Source: a bacterium
Lineage (GTDB): Bacteria; SM23-81; DAOVCL01
NCBI GenBank assembly: GCA_029932675.1
Contig: JAOZPP010000052.1
Location: forward strand, 1 to 22,195
Direction of reading: 5' to 3'
Length of the DNA: 22,195 bases
Of the stretch, positions 7,244 to 15,170 are shown piece by piece. The first letter of the stretch is position 1, and every line of letters begins with the position of its first letter. The position numbers were made by a program, and so were the translations under genes. The notes under the pieces are model-generated. The model searched no databases. It was given only the letters and a program-made list of their open reading frames with translations, and was not told where the DNA came from.

Positions 7244-9082
7244 ATGGACCCAGTAACCCTTCTCTATCCAATTTTTATTCCCATAATCATAGGGGTGGTA
7301 GTCTTTCTTCTGCCCCAGAGGTGGAGACCCCTGCATGGTGGTTTAGCCTTTCTTTTCACTGGGTTCACCTCTTTCACTGCGCTGAGGATCTTCCTCTCCC
7401 CGCAGCTTGTCCATCAGCTTTTTACCTTGAGGTTGGGGAGGATCGACCTTTCCTTTGAGCTCTCCTCCCCCCATCTCGGGGCATTTGTGGTCCTCTTTGT
7501 GAACCTCTCCAGTCTCCTGCTTATCCTCTATTCCTTGGGCTATTGGCGGGGTAGGGAGTATCCCAACCGCTACTTTTCCTGGCTGCTGATCACTCTCGGA
7601 GCTTCTTGTGGAGCCGTTTTGGCCAACAACCTGATTTGGCTTTTGGTCTTCTGGGAAGTGGTCACCCTAATGTTTTACCTTCTGGTGACCTTAGGAGGGA
7701 ATAAGCTCTCCTCCTTGGCGGCTAAGAAGAGCTTTGCCATTTTGGGGTTTTCCGATTGTGCCCTGCTCTTAGGAATTGTCCTCATCTGGGGCCTAACGGG
7801 GACGCTTAGATTAAATGAGATCTCAGTGAGCTTAGGCAATTGGACATCCCACTTTATCTTCATCCTTTTTCTCATCGGGGCGATCACCAAGGCTGGGGCG
7901 ATGCCCCTCCACTCCTGGATTCCCACTGCGGCAGAAGGGGCCCCTGCTCCGGTGGTGGCCTTCCTTCCGGCGGCCTTGGACAAGCTCTTGGGGGTCTACC
8001 TTCTGGCACGTCTTAGTTTGGATCTCTTTATCATGGACAGGCCTATGGGGATGCTCCTGATGGTCATCGGTGGGTTGACCATCCTCTTCGCCGGTATGAT
8101 GGCCCTGGTCCAGAAGGATCTAAAGAGGCTCTTTGCCTTCTCCACAGTAAGTCAGGTGGGATATATGGTACTGGGGATAGGGACTGGTGTGCCCATAGGG
8201 ATAATGGGGGGGCTATTTCATATGCTGAACAATGCCATCTACAAATCTGCCCTCTTCTTAGGCGCCGCTTCCGTGGAGAAACGCACAGGGACAACCCAAC
8301 TTGCTCAGTTAGGAGGTCTGGCTTCAGCAATGCCCTATACCTTCTTTGCCTCCCTGGTCTGTGCCCTCTCCCTCTCTGGGGTTCCCCCCTTTAATGGCTT
8401 TGTATCGAAATGGATGATCTACCAAGGGACAATAGTCTCCCGCCAGCCAATCTTTTTAGTAATAGCTATGTTTGGCAGTGCTCTCAGTTTGGCCGCCTTT
8501 ATAAAGGCGCTATTTTCCGTCTTCTGGGGCCATAGGCCGCGGGAGCTTGCTGAGGTGAAGGAGGTGGGTTTTGCAATGGTCATTCCCCAGGTGGTTCTAG
8601 CCCTGGGCTGTATATTCTTTGGCATATTCGCTCAGTTCCCCCTCCGTCACTTCATTGGGCCAGTGATCGGGTATAGCTTCGACCAAGTGCCCAGAGGGAT
8701 AACCTTTTATAATGCCCTCTGGAGCCCGACTTTGGCTACCATTTTGATCTTTATTGCCCTTCTGTTGGGATTGATCATCTATCTCTTAGGCCACCTCAAG
8801 TTGAGACGCACTGGAGTCATGTTCGTGGGAGGGGAGACAATGGATCCCCAGGAGGTAAGGGTCTTAGGGACAGGCTTCTACCAGACGATCAGTGGGTTGA
8901 AGGGTTTCCAGGGGGTTTACGGTGATGCGGAGAAAGGGGTCTTTGATCTTTATTACTTGACCGGGAGGTATGGGAACAACATAGTGCAAGTGTTGAGGAA
9001 ACTCCATGATGGAGTTCTCTCCACTTACCTCTCCTGGTGTATCATCGGTTTGGGTTTTCTGCTCTTTCTTTTGATGAGGTGA
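7244..9082 (+). CDS. NuoL/HyfB-like proton/sodium antiporter subunit
   Basis: This 612-residue polytopic membrane protein belongs to the NuoL/M/N-MrpA/D family (Proton_antipo_M domain). Key transport residues are present: Glu 138 in FWEVVTL, Lys 216 in ITKAGAMPLHSW and Lys 247 in ALDKLLG. The C-terminal extension (about 520-612), with a VGGE segment and a final hydrophobic helix, resembles NuoL/HyfB-type tails. It starts one base after the large-subunit stop, so it belongs with the hydrogenase core. A second antiporter-type subunit (MnhD) is encoded downstream, which gives the complex two potential ion channels beyond the NuoH-like one. It could be named HyfB, HycC or NuoL-like; I leave the symbol open. 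Confidence 0.9.
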   Translation: MDPVTLLYPIFIPIIIGVVVFLLPQRWRPLHGGLAFLFTGFTSFTALRIFLSPQLVHQLFTLRLGRIDLSFELSSPHLGAFVVLFVNLSSLLLILYSLGYWRGREYPNRYFSWLLITLGASCGAVLANNLIWLLVFWEVVTLMFYLLVTLGGNKLSSLAAKKSFAILGFSDCALLLGIVLIWGLTGTLRLNEISVSLGNWTSHFIFILFLIGAITKAGAMPLHSWIPTAAEGAPAPVVAFLPAALDKLLGVYLLARLSLDLFIMDRPMGMLLMVIGGLTILFAGMMALVQKDLKRLFAFSTVSQVGYMVLGIGTGVPIGIMGGLFHMLNNAIYKSALFLGAASVEKRTGTTQLAQLGGLASAMPYTFFASLVCALSLSGVPPFNGFVSKWMIYQGTIVSRQPIFLVIAMFGSALSLAAFIKALFSVFWGHRPRELAEVKEVGFAMVIPQVVLALGCIFFGIFAQFPLRHFIGPVIGYSFDQVPRGITFYNALWSPTLATILIFIALLLGLIIYLLGHLKLRRTGVMFVGGETMDPQEVRVLGTGFYQTISGLKGFQGVYGDAEKGVFDLYYLTGRYGNNIVQVLRKLHDGVLSTYLSWCIIGLGFLLFLLMR

Positions 9083-9235
9083 AGGTTCAGCTTTTTGGGA
9101 ATTAAGACAAATGGGGCAATCGAGGTAGTGATCCCCTTTATTAATCCGGGAGACCCGAGGAAGATCTGTTCTTTGATAGGAGATCGATTAAGGGTATCTG
9201 CCATTTGGAGGGCTTTTAAAAAAGAGGTGTTTAAA

Positions 9236-9433
9236 ATGGGTGCATCAGGAAACCTTTTGGGCTTGTTTGCCCTTTCCAGCGCGATCTGTTGTCATCTAAT
9301 CTCGAAGGCACACTTTGGAGTTACCAAGAGTTGGATTACCAACAGATGGTTTTGGGTCGGGTTATTTGGGAATCTGCCCGCCCTGGTCGCTTTTTTGGGC
9401 CACATCTACCTTTCTAAAAGGGGAGGGGGTTGA
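9236..9433 (+). CDS. Small hypothetical membrane protein
   Basis: I do not recognise this 65-residue protein. It has two hydrophobic stretches, about residues 6-23 and 40-59, the second following an NRWFWVG segment, and a basic C-terminus. I chose the ATG at 9236 because AGAGGTG lies about six bases upstream. The frame is open back to a TTG at 9095, but that start has no ribosome-binding site and the extra 47 residues look unremarkable. It lies between the NuoL-like gene and an exported protein. It could be a small accessory subunit of the complex or cargo inserted with the next gene. Confidence 0.5.
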   Translation: MGASGNLLGLFALSSAICCHLISKAHFGVTKSWITNRWFWVGLFGNLPALVAFLGHIYLSKRGGG

Positions 9434-9488
9434 TCTGGGGTGGGATTCCTAAGGCCTTTAGCAAATCCTTAAGGCTGGGGAGGAGGGG

Positions 9489-11057
9489 TTGAAATCAATC
9501 ATTAAACTTTTTCTGATTTATGGTTGTTGGTTGTTCGTTGCTTTTCCATCCCCTCTTTGGGGAAGGGTGAGGGCTGCAGATCTATCGGATAATGACTACA
9601 CTGCACTTAAGGTCTGTGAAGGGGTAATCCAACTGTTCAAGCAGTTCCCTGACTCTGTTTGGCCGGGATACAACCTAACGGAGAGGCCATTTGTCTTCTA
9701 TATGCCTGGGAAGTGGGTGCTTCTCTTCAACTGCCCAAAAGAAGTAGAGGGCTTTGCTCCCTACCCAAAGGATTGGCCAGATTTAGGAACAGATGTGCTA
9801 TTTCATAGAGGAGAATATGAGGGGTTGGTTGGGCAGCTTGCCTTCGGCTTATCCATCGATTCGGTGGAGGCCGCTGCCGTCCCTTTTGTGGAAAGGCCTG
9901 TTGGGCAGCTCTTAGGGTTTATCGTCCACGAGAACTTCCACCAATACCAGAAGTATGGCAGATATCCTGCATTCGGGGAGATCCCCTGGGAACGGGAGGA
10001 GAGATATCCCATCCAAGATCGGGAAAACACAGCCCTTGCCTATCTGGAGATGCGGGCTTTAATGGATGCTTTAATGATGGCCGATAAGGGTGAGGAGAGG
10101 GGATGCCGGCGGAAGATAGGTCAATTTTTGGCCGTGCGGAATCAGCGGTGGAAACGGGCTATCCCCTTTGTGGCCAGATATGAGCAGGGTGAAGAGATCA
10201 ACGAAGGGACTGCCCGGTATGTGGAACTAAAGAGCATTGCCCTGATGGCTCGGGTGAAGTACAGGTCTTCACTTAATGGTCTAACGACCCCCCTCTGGGA
10301 GGATCTTTCCGCGATCTCAATGCCCGAATATCTCCTTGACGATTTCCGCGGTCGGATTACAGGAAAATCTATTTCCCCTGAGGATATGCCCCGGAACAGG
10401 GTATATCCAGTAGGGAGCGCTCAGGGGTTCTTGTTGGATCACTTGGGGATTGAGTGGAAGGACAGGGCTCAACGAGCTGGCCCTGAGTTCACCTATGCCC
10501 AGCTTTTCAGGGAAAAATTGGATGTGACCGAGGAGGAGATGGAGGATCTCCTAAGGGAAGCAAAAGAGGATTATAGTTGGGAGGAGGTTCTAACAGCAAC
10601 GGATTCGCTCATCCAGAGATATCTAAATGGCTATGATAAGGAACTTAGGGCCTTTGAAGCCCAGTCCGGCTACAGAATAGAGGTGGCCCTGAACTCCCGA
10701 GGCCTTACTCGATCGCGGTCCTCCAGCGCAAAGAAGTGGAGGGTGGATAATGGAACGCGGGAGCTCTGCAACCATTTTGATGTTTATCTTCTAAAGAACG
10801 ACTTCCTCCTCTTGAAAATACATGACAGCGGGGTGTGGGAGGAGAATGATTGGGACACGGGAAGGAGGGAAGTGGTTTTCTTCGATCCACAGCTTACCTC
10901 CTTCTCGTTGGACGAAGAACCCCTTAAGCCAGTGCAAGGGGCTTTGTACCGGTTTAAAGATATCCAAATCTCTGGGAAGAACTTTAAACTTCACTATTCC
11001 CGGGAAGGCACTGTGGTGATCAGGGATCATCGGGTGAAGGTGAACCTAATTGCCTAA
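9489..11057 (+). CDS. Exported HExxH protein, putative zinc metallopeptidase
   Basis: This 522-residue protein has an N-terminal signal peptide: a basic start, a hydrophobic core at about 4-20, and a likely cut after VRA near residue 29. The motif HENFHQYQ (147-154) is an HExxH zinc site. NEGTARYVE (238-246), about 90 residues on, looks like the third-ligand segment of gluzincin peptidases, with Glu 239 the candidate. I infer a periplasmic or surface metallopeptidase; substrate and exact family are unknown. The C-terminal 120 residues are beta-rich-looking and unassigned. The TTG start lies just after GGGGAGGAGG. The gene interrupts the hydrogenase operon between the NuoL-like gene and the Mrp module, on the same strand, with a 140-bp gap after it. 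No known hydrogenase function matches it. Confidence 0.75.
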   Translation: MKSIIKLFLIYGCWLFVAFPSPLWGRVRAADLSDNDYTALKVCEGVIQLFKQFPDSVWPGYNLTERPFVFYMPGKWVLLFNCPKEVEGFAPYPKDWPDLGTDVLFHRGEYEGLVGQLAFGLSIDSVEAAAVPFVERPVGQLLGFIVHENFHQYQKYGRYPAFGEIPWEREERYPIQDRENTALAYLEMRALMDALMMADKGEERGCRRKIGQFLAVRNQRWKRAIPFVARYEQGEEINEGTARYVELKSIALMARVKYRSSLNGLTTPLWEDLSAISMPEYLLDDFRGRITGKSISPEDMPRNRVYPVGSAQGFLLDHLGIEWKDRAQRAGPEFTYAQLFREKLDVTEEEMEDLLREAKEDYSWEEVLTATDSLIQRYLNGYDKELRAFEAQSGYRIEVALNSRGLTRSRSSSAKKWRVDNGTRELCNHFDVYLLKNDFLLLKIHDSGVWEENDWDTGRREVVFFDPQLTSFSLDEEPLKPVQGALYRFKDIQISGKNFKLHYSREGTVVIRDHRVKVNLIA

Positions 11058-11105
11058 ATAGCGCTTCCGGTGAGGAGGGAGTTACGAAAAATCCTATAGT
11101 GTCAA

Positions 11106-11122
11106 GCGGAGGAATTCCCCGC
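11106..11122. repeat. Imperfect palindrome in the gap before the Mrp module
   Basis: GCGG and CCGC flank the self-complementary GGAATTCC with a single bulged A. It could be an operator or a small hairpin. The 140-bp gap (11058-11197) holds no other clear signal; a TATAGT nearby lacks a matching -35 box. Confidence 0.25.
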
Positions 11123-11197
11123 GGAAATATCCAAAGGTGAACACCTGGGGTTATTTAAAGGGGATATACTCCATCCAACTTTGATGGGAGGTAGGAA

Positions 11198-11761
11198 TTG
11201 GTCTTATTTGTTGTCCTTCTTGTTTTTATGATCATCGGCTCCATCATCGCCATTGAGGCGAGGAACCTGCTCTCCTCGGTGATCTCGGTGGGGACTGTGG
11301 GCTTTGCCTTGAGCATTGCCTTCCTCCTCCTCGGGGCGCCTGATATCGCTATCACCCAGATAGTGGTGGAGGTAATCGCCCTCATCATCTTGATCAGGGG
11401 GACCATTTCCTTGGATAATACAGCGATAGAAAAACACAGGGACACATTTGCAATGGTCTCTGCCCTTGTCTTCTTCGGCATCTTCTTGGCCTTCAGCTAT
11501 GTTGCCCTTAAGGATATGCCTGAGTTTGGGAAACCTCTGATGAAGGTCTCTCAGGGTTATCTCCAGAGGGGGCTGCAGCGCACCGGGGCAGCAAACATAG
11601 TAATGTCCATAGTCCTTGACTTCAGGGGGTATGATACATTGGGAGAGGCTACTGTGCTCTTTACCTCTATCTTGGGGGCATTCGTGGTCTTACGGAAGAG
11701 GGGGAGGAAGAAGAAGGAGGAGAGGGATAGGGCCAGAGTGGGTATCCCTGGTGATCTTTAA
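11198..11761 (+). CDS. MbhD-MbhE fusion (DUF4040 plus MrpA C-terminal-like) antiporter subunit
   Basis: This 187-residue membrane protein joins two modules that are separate in the archaeal Mbh hydrogenase. Residues 1-90 match MbhD (DUF4040), with the segment LLLGAPDIAITQIVVEV. Residues 95-170 match MbhE, the MrpA C-terminal part, with DFRGYDTLGEATVLFTS. In classical Mrp antiporters both parts are the tail of MrpA. The module links the Mrp subunits to the rest of the membrane arm and takes part in Na+/H+ transport. The TTG start is preceded by GGGAGGTAGG. The C-terminal tail is very basic (RKRGRKKK). It heads the mnhB-mnhG series. Confidence 0.88.
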   Translation: MVLFVVLLVFMIIGSIIAIEARNLLSSVISVGTVGFALSIAFLLLGAPDIAITQIVVEVIALIILIRGTISLDNTAIEKHRDTFAMVSALVFFGIFLAFSYVALKDMPEFGKPLMKVSQGYLQRGLQRTGAANIVMSIVLDFRGYDTLGEATVLFTSILGAFVVLRKRGRKKKEERDRARVGIPGDL

Positions 11762-11773
11762 GGGAGGCAAGCA

Positions 11774-12235
11774 ATGCAGGGGATGACTATAATAGTAAAG
11801 ACGGTGGTGCGTATCGTCACTTCCTTTATCGTGCTCTATGGGATCTATATTGTCCTGTATGGCCACCTCACACCGGGAGGAGGCTTCCCTGGTGGAGTGA
11901 TCGTAGCCGCTGCCTACATCCTCATTATGCTGGCCTATGGGAAGGAGGTGGCTTTGAGAAGTTTTGGTGATAAGTCTGCTTCCCTGTTGGATAACCTTGG
12001 AGCCTTTGGCTTTTTAGCTATTGCCCTCTTGGGGCTGACCGGGGGTTACTTCTTCCTCAACTTCATCAACCACGGTCAACCCTTTAGGCTGGTCAGCGCG
12101 GGCACCTTACCCCTTTCTAATATCGCCATTGGGGTAAAGGTCTCCGCCTGCCTCTATGCCGTTTTCATTGCCTTAGCCATATTTGGCCGGGCAGTTTATC
12201 GGGCGATGGAGGAACCAGGGAAGGAGGAGCGATGA
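11774..12235 (+). CDS. mnhB: Na+/H+ antiporter subunit B (MnhB/MrpB, MbhF equivalent)
   Basis: This 153-residue protein has four hydrophobic helices. The MnhB signature HLTPGGGFPGGVIVAAAYI (51-69) sits between helices one and two. In Mrp antiporters and Mbh hydrogenase this subunit is part of the sodium-translocating membrane module. It starts 12 bases after the previous gene, with GGGAGGC as ribosome-binding site. Its stop overlaps the mnhC start by four bases. Length and motif are normal. Confidence 0.92.
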   Translation: MQGMTIIVKTVVRIVTSFIVLYGIYIVLYGHLTPGGGFPGGVIVAAAYILIMLAYGKEVALRSFGDKSASLLDNLGAFGFLAIALLGLTGGYFFLNFINHGQPFRLVSAGTLPLSNIAIGVKVSACLYAVFIALAIFGRAVYRAMEEPGKEER

Positions 12236-12582
12236 TAGTCTACCTTCTTACCTTCATTCTCTTCGTTATGGGCCTCTACTGCCTGGTGGCCAAGAAGAAT
12301 GTGGTCAAGAAAGTTATTGGGATAGTGATTATGGATTACGCGGTTAACCTCCTCCTCATCTTGGTGGGATATAGAAGGGGTGGAGTAGCCCCCATTCTCC
12401 TTAAGGGGATGGATAGGGCGAAGTTCACCACCCAGAGCGTAGATCCTCTACCTCAGGCCCTTGTGCTTACCTCCATAGTCATTGGGTTGGGAGTGTTGGC
12501 CCTAATGGTTGCCCTTTGCATCAGGCTATATGAGAAGTATAAGACCTTCGATATGAGCGAGATAAGGAGATTGAGAGGATGA
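12232..12582 (+). CDS. mnhC: Na+/H+ antiporter subunit C (MnhC/MrpC, NuoK-like, MbhG equivalent)
   Basis: This 116-residue protein has three hydrophobic helices and is homologous to NuoK. It contains the MnhC/MbhG-type loop with PLPQALVLTSIVIG, in which a proline-rich turn leads into the third helix. It overlaps mnhB by four bases (ATGA), so translation is coupled. It ends 18 bases before mnhD. It is expected to form, with MnhA/D-type subunits, the ion path of the antiporter module. Confidence 0.92.
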   Translation: MIVYLLTFILFVMGLYCLVAKKNVVKKVIGIVIMDYAVNLLLILVGYRRGGVAPILLKGMDRAKFTTQSVDPLPQALVLTSIVIGLGVLALMVALCIRLYEKYKTFDMSEIRRLRG

Positions 12583-12600
12583 GAGTTTCCAGGAGAAACG

Positions 12601-14076
12601 ATGCATAGCCTGCTTCCACTTTTTATTGCCATCCCCTTGGGTGCGGCCTTTTTAGGTCTAATCATCGCCAAGCTCTGGAGAGGGGTAGGTGGGCTCTTTG
12701 CCTTTCTGAGCACCCTCTCCCTAATGGTTTTCTCCTTTCTGCTTTTAGGCTCCTCCCCCTCCATCTATAAGATGGGGGGATGGATTCCTCCGGTGGGGAT
12801 AAACCTGGTCTCCGATGGGCTAAGTACCCTAATGCTCGTGGTGATAAATACCGTAGCATTCCTGGCCATAGTCTTCTCTATAAAGTATATGGAGCTCTAT
12901 ACAGCCAAACCCAAATACTATGCGCTTTTTATGCTTATGATGGCGGGAATGAATGGGGTAGCCCTTACTGGGGATATGTTCAACCTCTTCGTATTTTTAG
13001 AGATAGCCTCTATTGCCTCCTATGCCTTAGTGGCCTTTGGCTGTGAGCACGAGGAGTTGGAGGCCTCGTTTAAATACCTTATCTTGGGTGGGGTGGCCTC
13101 TACATTGGTCCTCTTGGGGATAGCCATCCTTTATAGCACAACGGGTACCCTGAATATGGCAGATATAGCCCAGAGTCTCTCCACTCATGGGGCGAATAAG
13201 GCTTCCCTCTTTGCCTTGGCCCTTCTGGTTATGGGATTCGGGGTAAAGGGTGCACTGGTTCCCTTCCATGCCTGGCTTCCTGATGCCCATCCTTCTGCCC
13301 CTGCCCCCATCTCGGCAATGCTCTCCGGAGTGCTCATCAAAGTTTTGGGAATTTACGCCCTTACCAGGGTTATCTTCCATGTTTTTGGCTTTACCCCCAC
13401 CCTGGGGGCTATCCTAATGGGCTTAGGTGGGCTCTCTATGGTGGTGGGTGCGCTGCTGGCCATTGGCCAGGACGACCTGAAGAGGCTCTTGGCCTATTCC
13501 ACTATAAGCCAAGTTGGTTACATAATTTTAGGGTTGGGATTGGGCACCCCACTGGGGATAATCGGGGGGCTTTTTCACCTCTTAAATCATGCTACGTTCA
13601 AGTCCCTTCTCTTTATGTCCTCTGGGGCTATTGAGTACTCTACGGGAACGAGGAGACTAAGCCAGATGGGGGGGTTGAACAAGAGGCTGCCTGTTACTAC
13701 GGCCGGCTCAACGGTGGGTTTCCTCTCCGTAAGCGGCATCCCCCCGTTTAATGGCTTCTTCAGTAAGCTGATTATAATTGTTGCCTGTGTGGCGGCCCAC
13801 CAGTACATATATGCTGGGATAGCTGCTTTCGTCGGCCTTTTTACCCTCCTCTACTTTTTGCGGGTGCAGAGGAACCTCCTCTTTGGAGATCTCCCAGAAA
13901 GCCTGCAGGGGATCAAGGAAGTTCCCTTCTTAATGTGTTTTTCGCTGGTGGTTTTAGCCGTCCTCTGCCTGGGGTTGAGCTTTCTCTATCCCCTGATGTC
14001 CAAGACCCTTCTGGCCTCAGCGCGGGATGCCCTTTTGAACACATCTGCATATATTAAACTTGTCCTGGGGGGGTAA
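12601..14076 (+). CDS. mnhD: Na+/H+ antiporter subunit D (MnhD/MrpD, NuoN/M-like, MbhH equivalent)
   Basis: This 491-residue, roughly 14-helix antiporter subunit contains the Proton_antipo_M domain. Glu 134 (FLEIASI), Lys 216 (GVKGALVPFHAWLPDAH) and Lys 247 (VLIKVLG) are the conserved charged residues of the proton path. The first two Lys positions coincide in number with those of the NuoL-like subunit upstream, a sign of the shared fold. Length is normal for MrpD. Its TAA stop shares an A with the mnhE ATG. It is the likely main pumping subunit of the Mrp module. Confidence 0.93.
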   Translation: MHSLLPLFIAIPLGAAFLGLIIAKLWRGVGGLFAFLSTLSLMVFSFLLLGSSPSIYKMGGWIPPVGINLVSDGLSTLMLVVINTVAFLAIVFSIKYMELYTAKPKYYALFMLMMAGMNGVALTGDMFNLFVFLEIASIASYALVAFGCEHEELEASFKYLILGGVASTLVLLGIAILYSTTGTLNMADIAQSLSTHGANKASLFALALLVMGFGVKGALVPFHAWLPDAHPSAPAPISAMLSGVLIKVLGIYALTRVIFHVFGFTPTLGAILMGLGGLSMVVGALLAIGQDDLKRLLAYSTISQVGYIILGLGLGTPLGIIGGLFHLLNHATFKSLLFMSSGAIEYSTGTRRLSQMGGLNKRLPVTTAGSTVGFLSVSGIPPFNGFFSKLIIIVACVAAHQYIYAGIAAFVGLFTLLYFLRVQRNLLFGDLPESLQGIKEVPFLMCFSLVVLAVLCLGLSFLYPLMSKTLLASARDALLNTSAYIKLVLGG

Positions 14077-14567
14077 TGACAAAGAAGATGACAATTTTTC
14101 TGGTTACCCTTGTCACCTGGCTTCTCCTCACCTGGTCACTTGATCCGGAAGAGGTAATTGCTGGGGTAACCGTTGCTCTTTTGATTTCCGTCCTCTTTTC
14201 GAATCTCTTCCTCAGCCAAGGGAAGAAAACTAATTTTGCACCACGGAGGCTTGGTTGGTTCCTCCTTTACCTGCCTGTCTTCTTCTACTATGTGATCAAG
14301 GCCAACTTCGATGTTGCCTACCGGGTGCTTCACCCAGAGATGCCCATAAATCCGGGGATAGTAAAGGTGAAGACCACCTTGAAGACCCAGACTGGAAAGA
14401 CCTTTCTGGCCAATTCCATAACCCTCACCCCAGGGACCCTTACCGTGGATATCGTGGGGGACTGGCTCTATGTCCATTGGATAAATATCTCTACTCTCGA
14501 TCCTGAGGAGCAGACTAAGCTAATCGTTACCAGGTTTGAACGATTCTTAAGGAGGATTTACGAATGA
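14076..14567 (+). CDS. mnhE: Na+/H+ antiporter subunit E (MnhE/MrpE, MbhA equivalent)
   Basis: This 163-residue protein has two or three N-terminal hydrophobic helices, including FLLYLPVFFYYVIKANF near 65-81. The cytoplasmic C-terminal domain carries the MnhE signature TLKTQTGKTFLANSITLTPG and DWLYVHWI. It is a structural part of the Mrp module. It overlaps mnhD by one base and mnhF by four bases. No irregularity was seen. Confidence 0.92.
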   Translation: MTKKMTIFLVTLVTWLLLTWSLDPEEVIAGVTVALLISVLFSNLFLSQGKKTNFAPRRLGWFLLYLPVFFYYVIKANFDVAYRVLHPEMPINPGIVKVKTTLKTQTGKTFLANSITLTPGTLTVDIVGDWLYVHWINISTLDPEEQTKLIVTRFERFLRRIYE

Positions 14568-14818
14568 CCTTGTTCATTTGGGTGCTGGTTTTTTGCTGTT
14601 TCCTCTGCCTGTATCGGGTAGGTGCTGGCCCCACTCCTCCAGATAGGACCGTGGCCATCGATATACTGGGGACTTTAGTGGTGGGGATCTGCACCATCTG
14701 GGCAGTAATTAAGGGGAAGGACTTTTACATCAACATCGCCATTGCCTGGGCTCTTTTGAGCTTCATTGGCACCATCACTTTAGCTAAATATCTGGAAGGG
14801 AAGGGATTCGATGAGTGA
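14564..14818 (+). CDS. mnhF: Na+/H+ antiporter subunit F (MnhF/MrpF, MbhB equivalent)
   Basis: This 84-residue protein has three hydrophobic helices. It has the family segment GAGPTPPDRTVAIDILGT after the first helix and a conserved IAIAWALLSFIGTITLAKYLEG end. AAGGAGGA precedes the ATG, which overlaps the mnhE stop. Its end overlaps mnhG by eight bases. Identification rests on the motif, length and position in the usual E-F-G order. Confidence 0.92.
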   Translation: MTLFIWVLVFCCFLCLYRVGAGPTPPDRTVAIDILGTLVVGICTIWAVIKGKDFYINIAIAWALLSFIGTITLAKYLEGKGFDE

Positions 14819-15170
14819 GACCGTAGGGATCATCTTCTTTATCATCGGTGGCCTCTTCGACCTCTTCGGCTGTATCGGACTGGTTAGGCTGCCAGACATC
14901 TACAACCGACTGCAGGCAGCTACCAAGTGTGTCACCCTGGGAACTTGTTTTATCCTCTTTGGCGCCTTTTTCTGGTCTGGCTTTTCGGCTATGGGGATCA
15001 AGGCGCTTCTTTGTGCCGCATTTATCCTCATCACTTCACCGACGGCCGCGCATGCTCTCGCCCGTGGCTCCCATATATTCGGAGTGAAGCTCTGGGAGAA
15101 AAGCCTTATGGACAAGTATGCTGAGGATGAAGAAGGGAGATTAAGCGGAGGGAAGGTTGAGAAAGCCTAA
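14811..15170 (+). CDS. mnhG: Na+/H+ antiporter subunit G (MnhG/MrpG, MbhC equivalent)
   Basis: This 119-residue protein has three hydrophobic helices. The MnhG signature LVRLPDIYNRLQAATKCVTLG lies between helices one and two, and TSPTAAHALARGSHIFG follows the third. It completes the Mrp set. It overlaps mnhF by eight bases and the following ferredoxin gene by fourteen, so the last three genes are tightly coupled. The C-terminal 20 residues are acidic then basic and lie outside the membrane. Confidence 0.92.
   Translation: MSETVGIIFFIIGGLFDLFGCIGLVRLPDIYNRLQAATKCVTLGTCFILFGAFFWSGFSAMGIKALLCAAFILITSPTAAHALARGSHIFGVKLWEKSLMDKYAEDEEGRLSGGKVEKA

Noticed and set aside
9095-9235. Longer form of the small membrane protein starting at TTG 9095
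   Set aside because: It has no ribosome-binding site, and the ATG at 9236 has a good one; the extra segment shows no recognisable domain.
11090-11104. Internal promoter before the Mrp module
   Set aside because: A TATAGT -10-like box is present, but no -35 sequence lies at the right distance.
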